Part shown: positions 1-5,952 of the stretch, in pieces
How the letters are laid out: every line of letters begins with the position of its first letter
Position numbering within the stretch: position 1 is the stretch's first letter
NCBI GenBank assembly: GCA_937936215.1
Contig: CALGWX010000301.1
Location: 1 to 8,291, forward strand
Source of the DNA: an uncultured Burkholderiaceae bacterium
Lineage (GTDB): Bacteria > Pseudomonadota > Gammaproteobacteria > Burkholderiales > Burkholderiaceae_F
Length of the DNA stretch: 8,291 nucleotides
Reading direction: 5' to 3'
Notes under the pieces: generated by a model
Seen by the model: only the letters and a program-made list of their open reading frames with translations
Database searches by the model: none
Told to the model about the DNA's origin: nothing
Translations under genes and position numbers: made by a program

Positions 1-393
1 GCCCAGCGCAGTCGGCGGCGCGGCCGACGTCGTGCCCGCGGCCGCCGGCGGCGCCATCGCGGCCGGGGGCGCGGAGAGCGCGCCGGCAGGCAGCGGCTGC
101 GGCGACGCGTTCCAGTTGGGCGCGGCGGCTGCCGTGCCGGAGCGCGGGCAATGCGTCGACTGGGGCGCGCGCTCGCACTCGCGCCTGCACTCGCTGCTGC
201 CCGGCCCCTGCCCCTGCGGCGGCGGCAGGCAAGGATGGGCGGCTGGCGCCGGCGCCAGCGGGACGACCGCGCGAGGCGCGGGGGCGAAGGTCTGCGCCAG
301 CGCCGGCAGCGCAATGGCGGCGATGAGGCCGGCGCGTGCCACGGCGGAAGCCGACTTCGCGATGGCGACGAGCCAGGCGGCGCGGTCATTCAT
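1..393 (-). CDS. Exported Cys/Pro/Ala-rich protein, N-terminal part, paralogue of the 589-2382 gene (cut by left edge)
   Basis: Only the first 131 codons are in the window; the frame stays open to base 1. I chose the ATG at 391-393 because AGGAGG (403-398) lies 4 bases upstream and a Sec signal peptide follows, with a hydrophobic stretch at about residues 22-33 and an ALA cleavage site before Q34. The mature start is QTFAPAP. A four-Cys module (C55, C69, C73, C82-Pro) comes next, then APNWN (91-95) and a Pro/Ala-rich linker. The protein aligns through these elements with the neighbouring gene I (QTYAPAP, QGQG, C-x3-C, APNWG), so the two are tandem duplicates. If the similarity continues, an IPT/TIG-like domain should lie beyond the edge. 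The same frame is open back to an ATG at 570 that also has a good SD; I prefer 393 because of the signal peptide and the paralogue. Function is unknown; location is periplasm or surface. Confidence 0.85.
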   Translation of the reverse strand, partial: MNDRAAWLVAIAKSASAVARAGLIAAIALPALAQTFAPAPRAVVPLAPAPAAHPCLPPPQGQGPGSSECRRECERAPQSTHCPRSGTAAAAPNWNASPQPLPAGALSAPPAAMAPPAAAGTTSAAPPTALG

Positions 394-438
394 CTTTCCT
401 CCTCGTGTTGTCGCGGATGTGCTCGTTCCTTCGATGGC

Positions 439-466
439 CGGCCCGTCGCGCAGGCAGCACGGGCCG
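439..466. repeat. Inverted repeat between genes I and J
   Basis: CGGCCCGT (439-446) and ACGGGCCG (459-466) are perfect 8-base arms around a 12-base loop, 46 to 73 bases upstream of the preferred ATG of gene J. It could be an mRNA hairpin in the leader of J or a protein-binding site. There is no T-tract after it on the minus strand, so it does not look like a classical terminator. In DNA this GC-rich such repeats also arise by chance. Confidence 0.35.
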
Positions 467-588
467 ATCGCCGACCTGACTCGGCTGAACGACGCGCGGG
501 CGTGCGCCGCCCCTGTCCGCCACCGGGGCGGCAGCGGCGCGGCGACGGCGGCGAGCGAAGGCCTTTGCATGCGATGGCCTCCTCGGTG

Positions 589-2382
589 TCAGAGCGGGGC
601 GAGGCCGCGCGGGCCTTTGACGTAAACGTCGAGTTCGTAAGAGGACCAGCACATGCTGGCGCCGGGAGCGAGCTTTCCCTGCTCGACAGCCATCGTCACC
701 GCCGTGAACGCGCCGAACGACAGCGCACCCGCCACTTCGCGCAAGGCATCGCGCTTGCGGTACAGCCCCATCCAGCTCGGAACAACTTGCACGGCCGGCA
801 GGTTCGACGTCACAGACAGCGCGTTCTGCCGGTGCCATTCGAATCCGGCGTCCTCCCCGTGGTCGCCGCGCTTCCAGTCACGGTTTGTGATGTCGCGAAC
901 ATCGACACGCTCCAGCACGAAGCCGTTGCGCAGCGGAAGAACGTCATGCGCCAGCGTCAGCACATCGCGTCCGTATTCGGACGGGCAGAACTGCGTCTTG
1001 GCGATGTAAGAAGGCGTCTCGACCAGTAGCGCCGCCCCGGAAGGCGCCGGCGACACAAGCCTGGGGTGCGGGCGCGCCTCGCCCGGAACCTCGCGGCGAA
1101 ACGCCTTGCCGAGCGCGTACGCCGGCAAAGAGGCGACTTTCGTGCTTTCGCGCGCCGCCTCGAACGCATGCCCCGTCTGCTGCAGCCGCCGGCCATCGCT
1201 GCGCGAGACCACGACCTCGACGCTCGCCTGATCCATCACGCCGCCGAGCTTGGGATCGACCTGCACCGTGATCGCCGTATCGCTCCAGCTGTGGACCAGC
1301 AGGGCGAGGTTGCTCAGGCCGCCGCTGGAACCGTTGAGCACCACTGAACCCTTGCGCTGCCCGAAGCCGCAGCCCTTGATCGTCACCGACTTGCCCGGCG
1401 TGAAGACGACACCGCGCGGTTGACCATCGACCGAATCGAAGCGCGGCTCGCCTCCGAGTGCCAGGTAGGCATCGCAGTTGATCGGCGCGACGGCATTCGC
1501 TCCGGACAGTCGCGGCGGCGGCTGCGAGCCCGGCAGCGTCGACGACGCCTGCGGTGCGAGCGCGGGCGCCAGGGCCATCGTCGGGCCACGGCCGGCCGTT
1601 GCGGGCACCCCGCCGCCCGCGGGCGGCGCGGCACCGCCTGTCGCGCCCGGGGCGGCCGCGCCGCCCTGCGACGCGGTCTGCTGCGGCTTCGGCGCGTTCG
1701 GGCAGGCCGGCGAGTACTGGCCGTTCATCTGCTGGCAGAACTGCTGGCACACGGCGGAGGCCGGGCTGACCGAGCAGTAGTCGAAGGTCGTCGGCGGCGG
1801 GCACGAAGGCGACGAAGCCAGTGCCTCGGCGCATTGCCGGCGGCAAGCGTCGACATCGGCGGGGCTCTGGCACGCGTCGACGCCGCTGCGAGTGTTCACC
1901 GGCGCGGCCGCCGGCGCGGGCAATGCAGAAGGACGGGTGCGATCGACCTTGGCCGCCCCCGCATTCGCGTTCTGCACCGCTGGAAGGCTGGGCCGCGCTT
2001 CCTTCGTCGCGCCGGGCCGTACGGCAGGCTGGCCGGGCGCCAAGCTGCCGCCGAACTGCGCGGCAGTTCCCGGCGCATGCGGTGCCGCGCCCATCGCCGG
2101 CGCCGGGTTGGCTGCAGGCGGCGCGCCCCAGTTCGGCGCCGGCGCGGGTGCGGCGGCCTGCGGGCAGTGCGGCGAGTACTTCGGATTGCGGCTGCATTCC
2201 TGCCTGCACTGCGGGCTGGCGCTGCCCTGGCCCTGCGGTGCCGGGGCGCACACATCGCTTGGTGCCGGCACAACCGGCGCCAGAGCGCGTGGCGCCGGGG
2301 CATACGTCTGCGCCTGGGCCGGCGCCGCGGAAAGCGCCAGCATCACGGCGACCGCGAAGGCAAGTCGATTCACATCACTCAT
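589..2382 (-). CDS. Large exported protein with three four-Cys modules, Pro/Ala linkers and an IPT/TIG-like domain
   Basis: 597 residues from the ATG at 2380-2382, which has GAGG (2392-2389) 6 bases upstream; an in-frame ATG at 2392-2394 adds four residues but has no SD. The Sec signal peptide is residues 1-24 (AQA before Q25). Three modules of the form C-x(8-13)-C-x3-C-x(9-10)-C-Pro follow: C45/C59/C63/C73, C171/C180/C184/C194 and C203/C212/C216/C227, separated or followed by low-complexity Pro/Ala/Gly linkers (about 75-165 and 229-298). Residues about 301-410 resemble an IPT/TIG immunoglobulin-like fold: a GCGFG turn (337-341), VVLNG (347-351), a WSDTAITV strand (366-373) and a DGRR turn. 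The last 190 residues are soluble and mixed in composition, with C466 and C578, and I do not recognise them. Gene J downstream is a paralogue. IPT/TIG domains usually mediate binding or structure in surface proteins; a role here is inference. Confidence 0.9.
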   Translation of the reverse strand: MSDVNRLAFAVAVMLALSAAPAQAQTYAPAPRALAPVVPAPSDVCAPAPQGQGSASPQCRQECSRNPKYSPHCPQAAAPAPAPNWGAPPAANPAPAMGAAPHAPGTAAQFGGSLAPGQPAVRPGATKEARPSLPAVQNANAGAAKVDRTRPSALPAPAAAPVNTRSGVDACQSPADVDACRRQCAEALASSPSCPPPTTFDYCSVSPASAVCQQFCQQMNGQYSPACPNAPKPQQTASQGGAAAPGATGGAAPPAGGGVPATAGRGPTMALAPALAPQASSTLPGSQPPPRLSGANAVAPINCDAYLALGGEPRFDSVDGQPRGVVFTPGKSVTIKGCGFGQRKGSVVLNGSSGGLSNLALLVHSWSDTAITVQVDPKLGGVMDQASVEVVVSRSDGRRLQQTGHAFEAARESTKVASLPAYALGKAFRREVPGEARPHPRLVSPAPSGAALLVETPSYIAKTQFCPSEYGRDVLTLAHDVLPLRNGFVLERVDVRDITNRDWKRGDHGEDAGFEWHRQNALSVTSNLPAVQVVPSWMGLYRKRDALREVAGALSFGAFTAVTMAVEQGKLAPGASMCWSSYELDVYVKGPRGLAPL

Positions 2383-2392
2383 GGGCAACCTC
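2383..2392 (-). promoter_or_regulatory. Ribosome binding site that decides the start of gene I
   Basis: GAGG at 2392-2389 sits 6 bases before the ATG at 2382-2380. It overlaps the alternative upstream ATG (2394-2392), which has no SD of its own. The site therefore favours the shorter form, which also gives the more typical signal peptide. Confidence 0.6.
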
Positions 2393-2448
2393 ATCGGCGA
2401 TTGGGTTTGGCGCGTGGATCGGACCGGTCGTCGTCGTTGCGTAGCCCG

Positions 2449-2931
2449 CTAGCGTCCCTGCAGCCCGGGCTTCTCGCCGGCCTTGCACGGGCGCAGCCAG
2501 CGGTTCTCGCCGCCGCCCTCGTTGCCGCTCGGAAACAGCATCTTGATCATCTTTCCGCCACCGCTGACGGTCGTCGTCCCGGACTGATACGTAGGACGCG
2601 CCGTGCCCTTCATGACCATCTTGAAGTTGCCGATGTCCGGATCCTTGCTGCTGCAGGCCATGACAATCTCGTACTGATCTCCCCTCAGCGAGTCTTTCTC
2701 GGTCTTGCACATGTCGCCAACGGCCTCGCGCATCGTGTCCAGCGCGCCGATCTTGGTGCTGTCGGTGACACAGAACAGCATCGGCTCGCCCTTGCCCGCG
2801 GGAGGACGCAGCTCCCACATGCCGTTCTTCTGCATCTTCGTGATTTCGTCGTAGGCGCCTGCGGACGCCGTGCCGGCCCCGCCGAGCGAGGCGGCCAACA
2901 CCGCGAGCAGTGCCGTGGCAGTGCGATTCAT
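2449..2931 (-). CDS. Periplasmic DUF3617-like protein
   Basis: 160 residues; GGGAG (2943-2939) lies 7 bases before the ATG. A Sec signal peptide is present (hydrophobic 6-20, ASA cleavage before G25). The mature part follows the DUF3617 pattern: a G-x-WE motif early (37-40), then cysteines C54, C75, C93 and C149, with alternating strands between them, ending in an NRWLRPC segment. The Cys order and the first two spacings (20 and 17 residues between) nearly match those of gene F (21 and 17), so F and H are diverged paralogues, although H has a longer Gly/Ser-rich stretch before the last Cys. DUF3617 proteins are small, exported and of unknown function; two disulfides are likely. The gene lies 66 bases upstream of gene I and is preceded by a 129-base gap holding the 19-base element shared with F. 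The family call rests on my reading of the motif pattern. Confidence 0.87.
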   Translation of the reverse strand: MNRTATALLAVLAASLGGAGTASAGAYDEITKMQKNGMWELRPPAGKGEPMLFCVTDSTKIGALDTMREAVGDMCKTEKDSLRGDQYEIVMACSSKDPDIGNFKMVMKGTARPTYQSGTTTVSGGGKMIKMLFPSGNEGGGENRWLRPCKAGEKPGLQGR

Positions 2932-2988
2932 TTTGCTTCTCCCGTTGGTTTAGAGCGCGGTGCCCGCGCACGGAAAGCAACTTAGGGG

Positions 2989-3007
2989 GCCGGCTCTTAC
3001 CGATGGC
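2989..3007 (-). promoter_or_regulatory. 19-base element shared by the two DUF3617 upstream regions, copy 1
   Basis: On the coding strand this reads GCCATCGGTAAGAGCCGGC, 58 to 76 bases before the ATG of gene H. An identical copy lies at 4384-4402 upstream of gene F. Here the heptamer CGGTAAG also occurs a second time just upstream, forming a short direct repeat with four bases between. Weaker similarity continues on both sides, including a CTA a few bases downstream and GCGGGTCG on the far side. I cannot assign it to a known promoter class; an operator, a promoter core or a relic of gene duplication are all possible. Confidence 0.55.
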
Positions 3008-3027
3008 TTACCGGCGAGCGAGCCGCA

Positions 3028-3059
3028 GCGGGTCGACTGTCGGTCGACCGCAGACCCGC
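3028..3059. repeat. Overlapping inverted repeats just after the stop of gene G
   Basis: GCGGGTC (3028-3034) pairs with GACCCGC (3053-3059). An overlapping inner pair, GGTCGAC (3031-3037) with GTCGACC (3043-3049), can form instead with a 5-base loop. The structure begins two bases after the stop codon of gene G and would form in its 3' RNA. There is no T-tract on the minus strand, so termination is possible but not shown. It also lies about 20 bases upstream of the 19-base element in front of gene H. Confidence 0.4.
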
Positions 3060-3060
3060 G

Positions 3061-3768
3061 TCAGCAGCGCACGCGCAACCTGCCCGCGTAGTCGACTCTG
3101 CGCAGGGCGTCGCCGTCCTCGCGCTGCAAGAGCTTCAGCTTCATGTCGAACTCGCCGACGGGCAGCGCCAGGCCGCCGACATACAGCGTCACCGACTCTC
3201 CCGGTCTGAGCGACTGCTTGATTTCGGCGGCCTGGTCGCCCCGAAGCTGGCCGCCCTGGCTGATCTCGTAACCGACCATCGCAAACCTGCCGGCTGCCTT
3301 GCCGTCGAAGGTCGCGTTGCCGACGTTGGCCACCTTCACGAACACCGGCACGCCCTTCTGGCAGTTCTTGGGGTCGATCGCGTTCGCCCGTGCGCCGAGC
3401 GGGGCCGGCGTCGCGGTGCCCTGCGCACCGCCGAGTTCGAGCCGGAACCCGGACGCGAGCGGGATCGTCGACAGATCCTTTGCCAGTCCGGCGTTCTCGC
3501 CCGTGACCGGTCCGCAGCCCCGGTCCGATGAGCCGCCGGGCCAGCAGATGCCGACGATCGCCAGTTCCGGGCGCTGTAGCGCCTTCGGCAGCGGCGCACT
3601 GGCATCGGGCAGCGCGCGCGGCGCGGGTACGCCGGGCGCAGTCGTGGGAGGCGACACGGTCGGCGCGCCCCAGTTGGGCGCCGGCCGCTGCGCGGGCGCT
3701 GCGGTCTGCGCCAACGTCGAGGACGTCAGCGGCAGCATCACGAGCAGGAATGCGGTGATCGGCTTCAT
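3061..3768 (-). CDS. Exported protein with a CARDB-like beta domain
   Basis: 235 residues; GGAGG (3779-3775) lies 6 bases before the ATG. The signal peptide is residues 1-20 (TLA before Q21). The mature protein opens with a short Pro/Ala segment containing APNWGAP (30-36), a motif shared with genes I and J. From about residue 67 (RPELAIVGI) to the end it reads as an immunoglobulin-like fold of the CARDB type: PVFVKVANVGNATFDG (141-156), LRPGESVTLYVGG (187-199) and a closing strand ending in Cys. Cysteines C75, C85, C136 and C235 could form two disulfides. CARDB-like domains are adhesion or scaffold modules in exported proteins; no catalytic residues are visible. The gene lies 91 bases after gene F and 129 bases before gene H, with GC-rich hairpins in both gaps. 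The CARDB call is by pattern only. Confidence 0.87.
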   Translation of the reverse strand: MKPITAFLLVMLPLTSSTLAQTAAPAQRPAPNWGAPTVSPPTTAPGVPAPRALPDASAPLPKALQRPELAIVGICWPGGSSDRGCGPVTGENAGLAKDLSTIPLASGFRLELGGAQGTATPAPLGARANAIDPKNCQKGVPVFVKVANVGNATFDGKAAGRFAMVGYEISQGGQLRGDQAAEIKQSLRPGESVTLYVGGLALPVGEFDMKLKLLQREDGDALRRVDYAGRLRVRC

Positions 3769-3821
3769 GCGGCACCTCCACAGGCCTTGGAACGGTGTAT
3801 GCGTCGTGGACCACGGTGCGT

Positions 3822-3847
3822 GCCCGCGCCGTGGCTGCGGCGCGGGC
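3822..3847. terminator. Strong GC hairpin between genes F and G, possible terminator or attenuator
   Basis: GCCCGCGCCG (3822-3831) and CGGCGCGGGC (3838-3847) are perfect 10-base arms with a 6-base loop, beginning 12 bases after the stop of gene F. All ten pairs are G-C. No T-run follows on the minus strand, so it is not a textbook intrinsic terminator; it may protect the 3' end of F mRNA or attenuate transcription into G. Confidence 0.5.
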
Positions 3848-3859
3848 GACCCGGCCGGC

Positions 3860-4297
3860 TCACTTTGACGCGGGCTTCGGGCAATCCGACTTCACGAACC
3901 GCCACTCCTCGTTGGACGTCGAGATGTGGCCGGCGTTGTCGATGGTGGCGTTGACGACCACGTGCTCGCGGCTCTTGACCTGCGTGGTCGAGCGCGTGGT
4001 CGAGCCCATGCACTGCAGGGTGATCTTCTGGCGCGTGCCGGTGACTTCCTCTTCGATCAGCTTGCACACGCCCTTGTTGTCGCCGAACTTTTTGCGCAGC
4101 ACGTCGAAGTCCAGGTTCTCGCGCGTCATGCAGGCATCGAGCGTCTCGTTCATCGTCACCTTGCCGCCCTTTTCCATCCGGATCGTCTTCTTCCAGTGGC
4201 CGGGCTTGACGTCGAGCACTTGCGCCTGTGCGACCGACACAACCAGCGCGAATGTGCCACCGGCGATCGCCTGCAGCGGCAGTCTGGCGAGCTTCAT
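3860..4297 (-). CDS. Periplasmic DUF3617 protein
   Basis: 145 residues from the ATG at 4295-4297, with AGGAGGGAG at 4313-4305 ending 7 bases upstream. The frame is open to an ATG at 4375, but the extra 26 residues carry no SD or signal and would bury the signal peptide. The Sec signal is residues 1-25 (AQA before Q26). The mature chain shows the DUF3617 hallmarks: VKPGHWK (30-36), ACMT (55-58), VCK (77-79), C96 after a short strand, and a final EEWRFVKSDCP (130-140). The four cysteines C56, C78, C96 and C139 match those of gene H in order. The family is widespread in proteobacteria, exported and without known function. The gene follows a 275-base gap that holds the second 19-base element, so it probably starts its own transcript or is separately regulated. 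Confidence 0.9.
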   Translation of the reverse strand: MKLARLPLQAIAGGTFALVVSVAQAQVLDVKPGHWKKTIRMEKGGKVTMNETLDACMTRENLDFDVLRKKFGDNKGVCKLIEEEVTGTRQKITLQCMGSTTRSTTQVKSREHVVVNATIDNAGHISTSNEEWRFVKSDCPKPASK

Positions 4298-4380
4298 GCT
4301 TGTACTCCCTCCTATGGGATGCGGACCGTCCGCGTCGATGGCGCTTCCGCGCAATGCAACCGACGCGAATGGCACGCTAG

Positions 4381-4402
4381 AGAGCCGGCTCTTACCGATG
4401 GC
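4381..4402 (-). promoter_or_regulatory. 19-base shared element copy 2, with a 12-base palindrome, upstream of gene F
   Basis: The 19 bases at 4384-4402 are identical to 2989-3007 and lie 87 to 105 bases before the ATG of gene F. In this copy the end nearer the gene extends into a perfect palindrome AGAGCCGGCTCT (4381-4392); copy 1 keeps only the central GCCGGC. The rest of the 4298-4572 gap holds a weak hairpin (CCCGCG 4411-4416 with CGCGGG 4425-4430) and no reading frame I believe. No clear -35/-10 pair is visible. Confidence 0.55.
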
Positions 4403-4572
4403 ATACGCGCCCCGCGTGCGATTTCGCGGGTCGGTTCAGGCGCAATGGCGATCGACGCCGTGGGGGCGCGGTGCGAACGCGGCGGAAGGGGTGACCGTGC
4501 ACGTCGGAAACTGTGGCGCGCGCGAAGCCGACGTCGCCCATGACCGGGCCTGGCACCGCGCGGGCCACCGCT

Positions 4573-5952
4573 TTACTTCGCTTCGGCGATCTGGCAGGCC
4601 TTCGCGTCCGGCACCACGCGCACGAGCTCCTGCGTCCACACCGGCAGCTTGAACGACTTCTCCCACAGCAGGAATTTGCCGTCCACACCCACCGAGCCCG
4701 TGAGCGTCAGCTGCGAGCGGCGACACGGCACCAGCGCCATCGAGCCGGCGAACGTCGTGTTGGCCGCGGTCACGAGGTCGATGAAGCTGCCGGCGAACAC
4801 GTGCTCGACGCCCAGACCGAAGCCGAGCCGCGGAAACTGGAATGCCGCCAGCAGCGTCTGCGGACCGAGGCCCACGCCATCGGCCTTGTGGAACTGGAAG
4901 TCGTCGAACTGCAACGACCCCACCGGCGTGTGCTCGACCTGGTGGGGCTCGCCCGGCAGCCGCATCTCGAAGCCGGTGCGCTCGCCGCGGAACTTCACCC
5001 CGGCCTTCATTTCGACGAAAGCATCGACATTGGTCAGGCCGCCGTTGACCAGCAACGCGCACTTCAGCCGCAGCACGAAAGGAATGCCGTCGATCACGAC
5101 CGGCCAGCTTTCCTCGATCGGCGTGACGATGATGTCCTCGCCCTTGAACTCGCCCTTGGCGCCGCGCCCGGCGCGCGCGGTGAGTTCCACCTGCCCGCTG
5201 AGGTCGTTCAGCAGCAGGTTGAGGTTGCGCGCGCGGCCATCGGCGACCGCGATCCGCCCGCCGATCGAGAAGGCCGACAGCTGTCCGTCGACCTTCACGT
5301 CGATCTTCATGCCATGGCTGTCGCGTCTGAAGCTGCCGTCGAAGCGCAGCGCGCCGTCGCTGGCCGAGTAGCCGGCATCGACCTTGTATTCGCCCCGTTG
5401 ACCCTCGAAGCGGTCGGCAACCGCTGCGTGGACGGGCGGGACCAGCCAGTCGAGCGCCGTGGCCGCAAGTGGCATCGGGGCTCGACTGCCGAGCGCTGTC
5501 TGCGATCGGGCCGCGCGCGGCGCGATGCGCAGGCCGCTGAAGTTCAGCTCGCCGTCGCGGATCAGGTCGGTGATCGCGCAGGGCTCGGGCGTCACCAGCA
5601 GATCGCCGCCGTCGCGCTGCACGGCCTGCGCCTTGAACACGCCGACGTCGCTGAGCACGACCACGCTGCCGGGCTTCACCTGCTCGGCGGCCGCCGCGTC
5701 GAGCCGCAACGCACGCCGATCGGCCGCGCGGCCCTTGAACGCCCGCGCGCCGTCCTCGATCACGACCGTCTGCGGCGTGAGCTTGATCGACGGCGGGATG
5801 GTGGCGCTGCCGAAACGCAGCGGGTCGGTCGCCATGCGTGCCGAAGGCGCAGCCGCCTGCTCGCGCGAGCAGCCGGCCAGCGCCGCGAGGGGCGACGCGG
5901 CGACCGCTTTGATCAGGCGGCGACGTGTGCGCGCTGCGGTCGATGTGCTCAT
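4573..5952 (-). CDS. Tat-type lipoprotein with a large beta-rich domain of unknown function
   Basis: 459 residues from the ATG at 5950-5952, which overlaps the stop of gene D by four bases (ATGA); GAGGG (5961-5957) lies 4 bases upstream. The N-terminus has a twin-arginine motif T-R-R-R-L-I-K (9-15), a weakly hydrophobic stretch, and a lipobox LAGC with C28. S29 at +2 favours the outer membrane. Export by Tat, usually after folding, followed by lipidation is expected. Residues about 45-145 form a compact region with alternating strands (QVKPGSVVVLSDVGVFKAQAV at 91-111; TPEPCAITDLIRDGELNFSG at 121-140). Residues about 185-340 are rich in amphipathic strands and look like a beta sheet or lipid-binding-type fold. 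The C-terminal part carries C410 and C453. I do not recognise the family. It is co-translated with C and D. Confidence 0.9.
   Translation of the reverse strand: MSTSTAARTRRRLIKAVAASPLAALAGCSREQAAAPSARMATDPLRFGSATIPPSIKLTPQTVVIEDGARAFKGRAADRRALRLDAAAAEQVKPGSVVVLSDVGVFKAQAVQRDGGDLLVTPEPCAITDLIRDGELNFSGLRIAPRAARSQTALGSRAPMPLAATALDWLVPPVHAAVADRFEGQRGEYKVDAGYSASDGALRFDGSFRRDSHGMKIDVKVDGQLSAFSIGGRIAVADGRARNLNLLLNDLSGQVELTARAGRGAKGEFKGEDIIVTPIEESWPVVIDGIPFVLRLKCALLVNGGLTNVDAFVEMKAGVKFRGERTGFEMRLPGEPHQVEHTPVGSLQFDDFQFHKADGVGLGPQTLLAAFQFPRLGFGLGVEHVFAGSFIDLVTAANTTFAGSMALVPCRRSQLTLTGSVGVDGKFLLWEKSFKLPVWTQELVRVVPDAKACQIAEAK

Noticed and set aside
386..838. A 150-codon minus-strand frame spanning the I-J gap
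   Set aside because: Overlaps the 3' end of I and the start of J in another frame; product is Arg-rich and featureless.
944..2251. A 435-codon minus-strand frame within gene I
   Set aside because: Shadow of gene I: Arg-rich, no SD or signal, while gene I has a signal peptide, Cys modules and a recognisable domain.
1420..2985. A 521-codon plus-strand frame opposite genes I and H
   Set aside because: Crosses two real minus-strand genes and their gap; Arg/Gly-rich product without motif.
4298..4375. Longer start for gene F at 4375
   Set aside because: No SD there, and the extra 26 residues would put a hydrophilic lead in front of a clear signal peptide that has its own AGGAGGGAG.
4298..4572. 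A small gene or RNA in the 275-base gap
   Set aside because: No frame with an SD and sensible composition, and no recognisable RNA fold; only the 19-base element and weak hairpins are visible.
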